DNA of 9,770 nt, taken from positions 1 to 9,770 of the forward strand of contig DOTU01000305.1 of NCBI GenBank assembly GCA_003520965.1, in the 5' to 3' direction. Source of the DNA: Candidatus Zixiibacteriota bacterium. Lineage in GTDB: Bacteria; Zixibacteria; MSB-5A5; UBA10806. This document shows, piece by piece, positions 1-5,665 of the stretch. The position numbers and the translations under genes are program-made. Position 1 is the first letter of the stretch, and every line of letters begins with the position of its first letter. The notes beneath the pieces are model-generated. The model was not told the DNA's origin and did not search any database. It saw only the letters and a list, made by a program, of their open reading frames with translations.

Positions 1-297
1 TTGCAGTCTTGGTGAAAATTGCGATTGTTTGAGGGATGATATCCTTTTCAGCGTCTCTATTTCCTCGTTCGACTCGACTGGAATCAAGGTTGTATATTGA
101 GGGTCGTTTCCGCCAGCCCAATCTCTCTCTTCGCGAAACTGATAAAAGTAAAGCTGCCCACACTCTCGGCATTTGAGCAGATACCGCCAGAAGTCATCGT
201 CATGGAAATAGGTTTCGATAACCTCAAAAATGTCTTTTAAAGATTTGCGAACTTGCTCTGGATGTGTCCATAAAATACATTGTGTTGGTTTTTTCAT
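1..297 (-). CDS. Unrecognised CxxC-containing protein, N-terminal part (truncated by window edge)
   Basis: An open frame of exactly 99 codons reads leftward from the ATG at 297-295 and reaches base 1 without a stop, so the C-terminus lies outside the window. An SD-like AGGTAGGA (minus strand, 310-303) sits 5 nt before the ATG and supports this start. The protein is soluble and acidic-aromatic, with no signal peptide or membrane segment. A helix-like stretch around residues 14-42 leads into KCRECGQLYFYQF (42-54). There, Cys43 and Cys46 form a CxxC pair followed by an aromatic beta strand, like a zinc-ribbon half or knuckle; Cys7 is another possible ligand. I do not recognise the family. A small stand-alone protein with CxxCGxLY could be a regulator or an immunity-type protein, but nothing here proves either. 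It is transcribed divergently from the sirtuin gene. Confidence 0.7.
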   Translation of the reverse strand, partial: MKKPTQCILWTHPEQVRKSLKDIFEVIETYFHDDDFWRYLLKCRECGQLYFYQFREERDWAGGNDPQYTTLIPVESNEEIETLKRISSLKQSQFSPRLQ

Positions 298-314
298 AAA
301 TATCCTACCTTTGA

Positions 315-331
315 GAGGCTTGAACTGCCTC
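315..331. promoter_or_regulatory. Small dyad over the -35 box (possible operator)
   Basis: GAGGC (315-319) and GCCTC (327-331) are perfect inverted repeats around the 7-nt centre TTGAACT, which contains the candidate -35 hexamer of the rightward promoter. The position suits a repressor site. In leftward RNA it would form only a short 5-bp hairpin. A 5-bp dyad can occur by chance. Confidence 0.25.
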
Positions 332-349
332 GGGTTATTTAGCTATAAA
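320..349 (+). promoter_or_regulatory. Candidate sigma-70 promoter of the sirtuin operon
   Basis: TTGAAC (320-325), an 18-nt spacer and TATAAA (344-349) make a reasonable sigma-70-type promoter. The predicted transcription start is near 356, which is where an in-frame TTG lies. This favours the ATG at 395 as the sirtuin start, with a leader of about 39 nt. The -35 box lies in the loop of the dyad GAGGC-N7-GCCTC (315-331), which could be an operator. Confidence 0.38.
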
Positions 350-365
350 TCCTAATTGACCCCGA

Positions 366-393
366 CTAATAAATATCCTATCTTTTTCGTCAA
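366..393 (-). promoter_or_regulatory. Candidate promoter of the leftward CxxC gene
   Basis: On the minus strand, TTGACG (393-388) is followed after 16 nt by TATTAG (371-366). That is a five-of-six -35 and a four-of-six -10 match. Transcription would start near 359 and give a leader of about 60 nt before the ATG at 297. It overlaps the start region of the sirtuin gene. This is a motif match only. Confidence 0.28.
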
Positions 394-394
394 A

Positions 395-1141
395 ATGGAA
401 ATTGAATTCTCCGACAAATTTATAAGAGCCCTGAAAAACGCCAAAAGAGTGGTTGTCTCAACTGGGGCGGGGGTATCGGCTGAATCAGGAGTGTCAACAT
501 TTCGGGGAGAAGACGGTCTGTGGAAGAAGTTCAAGCCCGAGGAGTTGGCCACGTATGAGGCGTTTGAGAAGAATCCAAAGCTGGTATGGGAGTGGTATCA
601 GCATCGACGAGATATTATAAATAAAATCAAACCAAATCCGGGACATTACGCTATTGTCGAAATGGCCCGCTACTTCAAGCGCTTTCATCTGGTCACCCAG
701 AATGTCGACGACCTGCATCGGGAAGCCGGCTCAAACGATATTATCGAACTGCATGGCAATATCAAGCGTAACCGTTGTATAAACTGCGGGACTCTGAATT
801 ACGAAGTGGAATTCGAGCAGATTCCGCCGAGATGCGTTTGCGGTGGCAAGCTCAGGCCCGACGTGATTTGGTTTGGGGAACTTCTGCCACTTGAGGCGCT
901 GGAGCGGGCCGAGGATGCCTCGAAAACCTGCGATCTATTCTTTGTAATAGGAACGTCGGGAGTTGTACAGCCGGCAGCCAGCTTTCCGATCATTGCCACC
1001 CGCCAGGGAGCGTTTGTGGTTGAGATAAATATAGAACCCACCGAACTCACCTTTGTCGCCAATGAGCATTTTCATGGCAAATCGGGTGAGATACTACCGT
1101 TAATTGTGGATAAAATTAAAACCATAAAGGAAAAGATATGA
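395..1141 (+). CDS. cobB: SIR2-family NAD-dependent protein deacylase (CobB/SIRT5-like)
   Basis: A zinc sirtuin removing acyl groups from lysine at the cost of NAD+, giving nicotinamide and O-acyl-ADP-ribose. Visible motifs are the NAD-binding GAGVSAESG (24-32) with FRG (36-38), TQNVDDLH (101-108), catalytic His120 in ELHGN, Zn ligands Cys128, Cys131, Cys147 and Cys149, the RPDVIWFGE strand (154-162) and the GTS loop of the Rossmann fold. Tyr68 and Arg71 in WYQHR match the Tyr/Arg pair that binds succinyl-type groups in E. coli CobB and SIRT5, so desuccinylase/demalonylase activity is predicted. The length of 248 residues is normal when the ATG at 395 is used. An in-frame TTG at 356 would add 13 residues but coincides with the predicted transcription start, and neither start has a clear SD. 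The stop overlaps the next start (ATGA), implying translational coupling. The symbol is by family. Confidence 0.93.
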   Translation: MEIEFSDKFIRALKNAKRVVVSTGAGVSAESGVSTFRGEDGLWKKFKPEELATYEAFEKNPKLVWEWYQHRRDIINKIKPNPGHYAIVEMARYFKRFHLVTQNVDDLHREAGSNDIIELHGNIKRNRCINCGTLNYEVEFEQIPPRCVCGGKLRPDVIWFGELLPLEALERAEDASKTCDLFFVIGTSGVVQPAASFPIIATRQGAFVVEINIEPTELTFVANEHFHGKSGEILPLIVDKIKTIKEKI

Positions 1142-1884
1142 GACCGGAAATTGCTGAAATGTTTGCCCATCTGCCCCAGAAGAGTAAGGATGTCATAATC
1201 GAGTTTTCCGACAAGTTGGTGGAATCGCTCGGGGAAAATCTGTCATCGATAATTCTCTTTGGCTCGGCAGCCGAAGGAGAATATATCGAGGATAAATCGG
1301 ATATCAATATTCTGATAATATTGCAAAATATACGGGTGGTAGATCTGACTGTGGTTATGGAAACCGGTAAGAAGTATGCGAAAAAGGGGTTGGCCATTCC
1401 GTTTATTTTTGAACGTGAGCATATTGAAACATCCCTGGATACCTTCCCGATAGAGTTCTGCGACATGCGGAAACGTCATATTCTCCTTTACGGCGCAGAT
1501 CCGTTAATTAACGCTGAAATTGAGAGGACTAATCTTCGCTATCAATGTGAGCGGGAATTCAAATCGATACTGGTAAATCTTCGCCGCGGATTTATTCAGA
1601 CCGGCGGGAAGAAGGAGAATCTCGAAACTCTGCTAACGGGTTCCTTGTCATCGGTTATTGCGGCTTGTCGGGGGCTGATTTGGCTGAAGGGCCTGGCGCC
1701 ATCCGATGGAGTGGATGCGCTTCTTAATGATATCGAGGAAAAATACAAAGCCGACACATCCTCGATTAGCCGTGTTTGGCATTTGAAAAAAGGGCATTCC
1801 GGGGCCACCGCCACTTTGGAGGCGCTTTTTGATGACTATTGCCGCGAGATAGCAAAATTAGCATCCGCAGTGGACAAAATGTAA
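1138..1884 (+). CDS. Pol-beta-superfamily (MNT-like) nucleotidyltransferase-domain protein
   Basis: Residues about 15-110 carry the minimal-nucleotidyltransferase signature. A helix precedes SSIILFGSAAEGEY, with the Gly42-Ser43 turn, and then SDINILIIL. Asp55 supplies the first metal ligand, but the second position of the usual DxD is Asn57, so catalysis is uncertain. A later segment, FPIEFCDMRKRHILLYG (about 102-118), resembles the third strand and following region of this fold. Residues about 130-248 look all-helical and have no R-x4-6-H HEPN motif of their own. The substrate is unknown; relatives transfer AMP or other NMPs to proteins, RNA or antibiotics. The start overlaps the sirtuin stop by 4 nt and has AAAGGA (1126-1131) 6 nt upstream, so the two are co-transcribed. 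The HEPN gene follows after 32 nt, recalling MNT-HEPN pairs. Confidence 0.78.
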   Translation: MRPEIAEMFAHLPQKSKDVIIEFSDKLVESLGENLSSIILFGSAAEGEYIEDKSDINILIILQNIRVVDLTVVMETGKKYAKKGLAIPFIFEREHIETSLDTFPIEFCDMRKRHILLYGADPLINAEIERTNLRYQCEREFKSILVNLRRGFIQTGGKKENLETLLTGSLSSVIAACRGLIWLKGLAPSDGVDALLNDIEEKYKADTSSISRVWHLKKGHSGATATLEALFDDYCREIAKLASAVDKM

Positions 1885-1903
1885 TAAACTTACCCTAATT
1901 CAT

Positions 1904-1908
1904 AAAGG
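1904..1908 (+). promoter_or_regulatory. Shine-Dalgarno deciding the GTG start of the HEPN gene
   Basis: AAAGG lies 8 nt before the GTG at 1917, just after the nucleotidyltransferase stop at 1884. No ATG is better placed, so GTG is chosen as the start. Confidence 0.55.
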
Positions 1909-1916
1909 TAATCTAA

Positions 1917-2954
1917 GTGAAAGAGACCCTGATTAATATTAAGGCAATTATTCCCCTTATGGATATAACTGATTTGGAGCTTGAGGATGAAACCAAAGCA
2001 TCCAGTATGTTAGAGTTAAGCGATAGAGCTATCAGCGAGCTTATTCAGATGTCAAATTATCTGACAATAGACTTTAGCGAAAACATAGGAGAATCGCCGG
2101 TCATTGAAATCAAAGAGCTTCTACCATCGGAAATAGAAGAGAATGTGACCTTGCCAAATGAGGGGACATTTAAAAGCAGGATACTGCAATTTTCGTTCAA
2201 AAAACAATATGATCCAGCTGCAGTTGAGGCTCAATTCGATTCCGATGGACTTTCGACGCTGGGCAGATCTGGTATTATTGGCCTGACTAACGATATCATG
2301 GCTGACGAGCTTAGCAAGAAGATAATTAATTTGTTTTTAGCGGCGAATATTGCCAAGCCAGGGTCGATCGGTTTTGAATCAGGGATGATTTATACCAATG
2401 GGCAGTTCAATACCGAGTTAGGGTATTTCAGTTGCGATTATCTCGACCGGGAAGATTATGAGGTTGAATCGATCATTAGGTTGAGGGAGCTTCCTATAAA
2501 AGGGGTATGGGATTGGTTCGATTCGATAGAGGGAACAGAGGTTAATAGCGCAATCGGTTCGGTGGGGCGGGCCATAGGGGCCTTAAGTTATATCTTCGGT
2601 CCAGGATCGTCACACCTTTGGCCCCAAATAATCTGGTCGCTCTTGGGCCTGGAAGCCGTTTACGCGCCTAAAAGGCAGTTGCAAAAATATCAATTAACCG
2701 CCAATATCCCTAAGCTTCTGGGAAAAAAGGCGGTTGCCGAGGAGTTAATCGAGCAGCTGTATGAACTCAGGCTGCAATTTATACATGGGGACGCGGATTT
2801 TCCATTTGCCCACAACGATTTCAACGAGATTTATGGGTTGGACGACGATAAATTTTACGAAGCCCAACATTATGCCCTGGCGCTTCTGATGGCCACTCTA
2901 CAGGAGCTTTCCGAAAGAGGACTGACTGAATCGCCGTTTACCGAAAGTGAATAA
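1917..2954 (+). CDS. Uncharacterised protein with C-terminal Apea-like HEPN domain
   Basis: A 345-residue soluble protein starting at GTG. The first 200 or so residues are acidic, mixed alpha/beta, and match no family I recognise. The C-terminal part has the look of the Apea-like HEPN group: WSLLGLEAVYAP (240-251), a long helical linker, then LYELRLQFIHGDADFPF containing Arg285 and His290 (R-x4-H), followed by a long helix with LALLMATLQEL. R-x4-6-H is the catalytic motif of HEPN ribonucleases, so RNA cleavage is possible. The Tyr that follows His in HepT toxins (RX4HXY, the AMPylated residue) is absent, since His290 is followed by Gly-Asp. The gene sits 32 nt after the nucleotidyltransferase and is probably the third gene of the sirtuin operon. 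Fold confidence is moderate, and function is inferred. Confidence 0.72.
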   Translation: MKETLINIKAIIPLMDITDLELEDETKASSMLELSDRAISELIQMSNYLTIDFSENIGESPVIEIKELLPSEIEENVTLPNEGTFKSRILQFSFKKQYDPAAVEAQFDSDGLSTLGRSGIIGLTNDIMADELSKKIINLFLAANIAKPGSIGFESGMIYTNGQFNTELGYFSCDYLDREDYEVESIIRLRELPIKGVWDWFDSIEGTEVNSAIGSVGRAIGALSYIFGPGSSHLWPQIIWSLLGLEAVYAPKRQLQKYQLTANIPKLLGKKAVAEELIEQLYELRLQFIHGDADFPFAHNDFNEIYGLDDDKFYEAQHYALALLMATLQELSERGLTESPFTESE

Positions 2955-3026
2955 TAGTCGACATTCCGGGTATATTAGGTTATAGGATTAAATATTGTTC
3001 CGGGAAGCAAAATGGATAGTGATTTG

Positions 3027-3033
3027 AAGGAGA
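3027..3033 (+). promoter_or_regulatory. Strong Shine-Dalgarno of the secreted hydrolase gene
   Basis: AAGGAGA ends 4 nt before the ATG at 3038 and is one of the strongest ribosome binding sites in the window. The preceding 83-nt gap also holds two copies of TTCCGGG (2964-2970 and 2998-3004). I could not place a convincing promoter there. Confidence 0.7.
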
Positions 3034-3037
3034 TATT

Positions 3038-4369
3038 ATGAGAAGATTGACTATGGCGTTGCTATTGCTTTGCTCAGTGGCGGCGGCTCAACAAAGCGAA
3101 ATATCCGCATCGCAGCCACTAATAGACAAGGCCAAAGCTTTTGTGTCTCTTTTAGCCCAGGGCAATTTCGCCGCAGCTACAGCTGATTTTGATAGCACCA
3201 TGAAAGCAGTAATGCCGGCTGAGAAACTCAATGAAACCTGGAAGACGGTAACGGCCCAGGTCGGGCAGTTTAGGGAGCAGGCCGGTGTCAGAACTGAAAA
3301 GATGGCCCAATATGATATCGTTTATGTGGGGAGTATCTTCGAACAAGCTAATCTCGATATAAAAGTCGTCTTCGATAGCGCCTCGAAAATTGCCGGACTT
3401 TTCATTGTGCCATCAAAACCACCTGTGGAATTTTCCAGCGCAAGTTATGTTAACCCTAAAGCATTTCGGAAATCGGATATAACTGTGGGCAGTAGCGAGT
3501 GGGCGCTTCCCGGGACATTGACCATGCCGTGGGGAGTTGAGTTGGCGCCGGTAGTAGTGCTTGTGCACGGTTCCGGGCCAAACGATCGCGATGAGTCGTT
3601 GGGACCAAATAAGCCGTTTCGGGATCTGGCTGAGGGACTATCATCGAAGGGGATCGCCGTTCTGCGTTATGATAAGCGCACCTACAAGTACGGCCAGAAA
3701 ATGGCGTCCATGGTTAACGGCCTGACCGTAAAAGAAGAAACGATCGACGATGCCCTGGCAGCGGTAGAGCAGCTTCGGCAAACACCGGGTATCGATAGCA
3801 ATCGAATTTATGTTTTAGGGCACAGCCTGGGAGCGATGCTGGTCCCCCGAATCGCCAAAGGCGATAGCATGATTGCTGGATTTATTGCAATGGCGGGAAT
3901 AACTCGACCATTAGAAGATGTATTGATCGATCAGTTTAGTTATATCTATTCGCTTGGCAGTATTACTCCGGAGCAGAAAGCTCATCTCGATACATTAAGA
4001 GTGCAAGCCGCCAAAGTAAAGAGCGCCGGGCTTACAGTAAAAACCCCGACATCTCAACTTCCGCTGGACGTTCCGGCCAAATATTGGATCGATCTGAAAG
4101 GCTACAAACCTGCTGAGATGGCCAAAGAGATTGCGCGACCGATGCTTATCATGCAGGGCGGCCGCGATTACCAGGTAACTGAAGTTGATTTCAATGGCTG
4201 GAAAAACGCATTATCCGGTCGTAACGATGTCGAATTCAAGTTTTACCCAGCGGCGAATCACCTGTTTATCGATGGCCAGGGAAAGATAACTCCGGATGAC
4301 TACGAAGTGGCCGGGCATGTTTCAGAAGCCGTTATCAACGATATTGCTGATTGGGTGAATAAACATTAA
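3038..4369 (+). CDS. Secreted DUF3887 plus alpha/beta-hydrolase protein (esterase-like)
   Basis: A 443-residue exported serine hydrolase. The N-terminus is a Sec signal peptide: Arg-Arg, then a hydrophobic run, then AAA-QQ with likely cleavage after about residue 17. Residues about 28-125 resemble DUF3887, a cystatin/NTF2-like domain (AKAFVSLLAQGNFAAATADF start) that often precedes hydrolases of this type. The alpha/beta-hydrolase domain covers about 145-443. It has an oxyanion-hole HGSG (177-180) followed by NDRDE, the nucleophile elbow GHSLG with Ser263, a probable acid Asp377 in GGRDYQV, and catalytic His408 in AANHLF. A helical cap lies around 290-355. The triad is complete, so an active esterase or peptidase-like hydrolase of the periplasm or cell surface is expected; the substrate is unknown. 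An 83-nt gap and a strong SD separate it from the HEPN gene, so it may be a separate unit. Confidence 0.88.
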   Translation: MRRLTMALLLLCSVAAAQQSEISASQPLIDKAKAFVSLLAQGNFAAATADFDSTMKAVMPAEKLNETWKTVTAQVGQFREQAGVRTEKMAQYDIVYVGSIFEQANLDIKVVFDSASKIAGLFIVPSKPPVEFSSASYVNPKAFRKSDITVGSSEWALPGTLTMPWGVELAPVVVLVHGSGPNDRDESLGPNKPFRDLAEGLSSKGIAVLRYDKRTYKYGQKMASMVNGLTVKEETIDDALAAVEQLRQTPGIDSNRIYVLGHSLGAMLVPRIAKGDSMIAGFIAMAGITRPLEDVLIDQFSYIYSLGSITPEQKAHLDTLRVQAAKVKSAGLTVKTPTSQLPLDVPAKYWIDLKGYKPAEMAKEIARPMLIMQGGRDYQVTEVDFNGWKNALSGRNDVEFKFYPAANHLFIDGQGKITPDDYEVAGHVSEAVINDIADWVNKH

Positions 4370-4433
4370 GGGCAATTTGTGGGACGAGAGCATTTATTAT
4401 GATCTCTTAAGTTAATTGGGGATGGATGTAGTT

Positions 4434-4859
4434 ATGTACAGGCATACACAAGTGGGATGGGTAATTCTGGTCATTTCCACGCCCATAATATTTGTTCTGG
4501 CATTTTGGGCTGCGCTGAATCCTCTTCTTGATATGATTATCACATTAATCGCGCTGGTAATCCTTCTTGGCCTGTTCTGCACCCTGACTGTGATTGGGGA
4601 CAGCGAGAGGATCACGTTTTATTTCGGCCCCGGCGTAATTAAAAAGCGAATAAAGTATGATCAGATAAAATCTGTAACGAAAGTACGAAACCATTGGTAT
4701 TATGGCTGGGGTGTCCGTTGGTATGGTTCAGGCTGGCTCTATAATGTCTCCTCCCTCGATGCGATCGAGTTGACCCTCGTCAATGGAAAGCGGCTGCGAA
4801 TCGGTACCGACGAGCCAGACCGGCTGTATGCGTTTTTGTTGTCAAAAATTTCGCATTAA
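4434..4859 (+). CDS. Small two-TM membrane protein with PH-like C-terminal domain
   Basis: About 141 residues. Two hydrophobic helices (about 8-28 and 33-54) form a hairpin. They are followed by a beta-rich soluble part, with DSERITFYFGPGVIKKRIKY suggesting the first strands of a bacterial PH-like domain, as in small membrane-anchored bPH proteins. Residues 88-104 are extremely aromatic, with four Trp and four Tyr, and end in GWLYN. After that come IELTLVNGKRLRIGTDEP, the typical closing strands, and a terminal helix. The function is unknown; a membrane-associated scaffold or envelope role is plausible. In-frame TTG (4416) and ATG (4422) lie upstream. The ATG at 4434 is preferred because the purine-rich GGGGATGGA is at SD distance, and the first residues are not conserved enough to decide. 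Confidence 0.7.
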   Translation: MYRHTQVGWVILVISTPIIFVLAFWAALNPLLDMIITLIALVILLGLFCTLTVIGDSERITFYFGPGVIKKRIKYDQIKSVTKVRNHWYYGWGVRWYGSGWLYNVSSLDAIELTLVNGKRLRIGTDEPDRLYAFLLSKISH

Positions 4860-4877
4860 GATATTATTGCATTAAGG

Positions 4878-4909
4878 TAGGTTGGCTTATCGGAAGATGC
4901 GCCAACCTA
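4878..4909. repeat. Inverted repeat TAGGTTGGC/GCCAACCTA (REP-like or terminator)
   Basis: TAGGTTGGC (4878-4886) and GCCAACCTA (4901-4909) are a perfect 9-bp inverted repeat around a 14-nt loop, 18 nt after the stop of the PH-like gene. The U-tract is poor: only four T's, some 8 nt further on. It could be a weak intrinsic terminator, or a copy of the GGTTGG/CCAACC-type palindromic intergenic repeats found in many bacterial genomes. One window cannot separate these. It is the main structure in the 134-nt gap 4860-4993. Confidence 0.55.
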
Positions 4910-4955
4910 TGGCTGTAGTTTTAAGTGTCGGGCAAAAATTTTAATCCTTTTCCGC

Positions 4956-4984
4956 TTGACAGCAAAGCTAACTGGCCGGATATT
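4956..4984 (+). promoter_or_regulatory. Sigma-70 promoter with perfect -35, almost abutting the DUF502 start
   Basis: A consensus TTGACA (4956-4961) is followed after exactly 17 nt by GATATT (4979-4984), a four-of-six -10. Transcription would start near 4991-4994, essentially at the ATG at 4994, and no SD lies in front of that ATG. The mRNA may therefore be leaderless or nearly so. Confidence 0.5.
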
Positions 4985-4993
4985 TGATATTGT

Positions 4994-5665
4994 ATGAATT
5001 TTAGAGACGAGTTTAAGAAAACATTTAAAACCAGGTTCATCTCAGGCATACTGGTTATTGTGCCGCTTTTTGTAGCTATAGCGGTTTTGAAATTTGTCGT
5101 TCTAACTATTGATGAATTTCTCAAACCTTATTTGGTTACCATTTTGGGTAAAGAGTATACCTTTCCCCTGATCGGTTTTTTAGTCACATTCTGCCTGATA
5201 ATATTGGCCGGTGTATTGACTACGGGGGTTTTCGGCAAGAAGCTTCTGGGATTCTGGGAACAACTACTTCTTAAAATCCCGCTTTTCAGCACAGTATATT
5301 CGGCATCAAAACAGCTGCTGGAAGGGTTTGCAGTCCCGGAGAAAAGGACATTTGAGAAGGTCGTAATGGTTGAATATCCTCGTAAGGGGGCTTACGCTAT
5401 CGGCTTCGTTGTCAATCGAATCAAGGTGCATTTCCCGAACGATTCCACCAAGGAACTTATCAGCGTTTTTATTCCCACCACGCCAACTCCATTTGCAGGG
5501 GTGGCGATTCTTTTTCCTGCCGCTGATGTAAAAGAGCTCAATATCTCGATCGAGGATGGTTTGAAGTTTGTGGTTTCAGGCAGTCTTTCCTCTCCTCGGG
5601 AGATGACAATTCGAGAAAGCGAATCTATCATTCGACAAATTGAACATGGGTCAGCGGAGATTTAA
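4994..5665 (+). CDS. DUF502 family membrane protein
   Basis: A 223-residue protein matching DUF502 (PF04367, relatives of plant COV/LCV proteins) across its whole length. A basic N-terminus leads into TM1 (about 16-38), and TM2 lies at about 56-79. Then comes the family core: GVFGKKLLGFWEQLLLKIP (78-96) with STVYSASKQLLEGF, KVVMVEYPRKGAYAIGFV (122-139), and the PTTPTPFAGVAILFP loop (161-175), the counterpart of PTTPNPTSG in relatives. The C-terminus (176-223) is soluble. The biochemical role is unknown; the family is a conserved inner-membrane protein. The start has no SD but sits at the predicted transcription start. Its TAA overlaps the next ATG by one base (TAATG), so it leads a coupled set with the EIIA-CBS gene and the exchanger. 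Confidence 0.9.
   Translation: MNFRDEFKKTFKTRFISGILVIVPLFVAIAVLKFVVLTIDEFLKPYLVTILGKEYTFPLIGFLVTFCLIILAGVLTTGVFGKKLLGFWEQLLLKIPLFSTVYSASKQLLEGFAVPEKRTFEKVVMVEYPRKGAYAIGFVVNRIKVHFPNDSTKELISVFIPTTPTPFAGVAILFPAADVKELNISIEDGLKFVVSGSLSSPREMTIRESESIIRQIEHGSAEI

Larger units (their letters stand above)
296..385. repeat. 17-nt direct repeat pair in the divergent intergenic region
   Basis: ATAAATATCCTACCTTT (296-312) recurs as ATAAATATCCTATCTTT (369-385), identical at 16 of 17 positions with a period of 73 nt. The first copy, read on the minus strand, contains the SD and start of the leftward gene. The second lies in the presumed leader of the sirtuin gene. The pair could be two copies of a binding site or the trace of a local duplication. 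Confidence 0.6.

Noticed and set aside
356..394. TTG start at 356 for the sirtuin
   Set aside because: It has no SD, coincides with the predicted transcription start, and adds 13 residues not typical of the family; the ATG at 395 gives the normal length.
398..1227. Shared IEFSDK string at the start of the sirtuin and in the NTase
   Set aside because: Only six residues match, with different codons, and the folds are unrelated; chance is enough.
1138..2954. Classical MntA-HepT toxin-antitoxin pair
   Set aside because: The NTase has DxN rather than DxD, the HEPN protein lacks the target Tyr after His, and it is more than twice the usual HepT size. Only a looser relationship is claimed.
4381..4410. 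Hairpin AGAGCAT/ATGATCTCT after the hydrolase gene as terminator
   Set aside because: It needs a 2-nt bulge and no U-run follows, so it is too weak to call.
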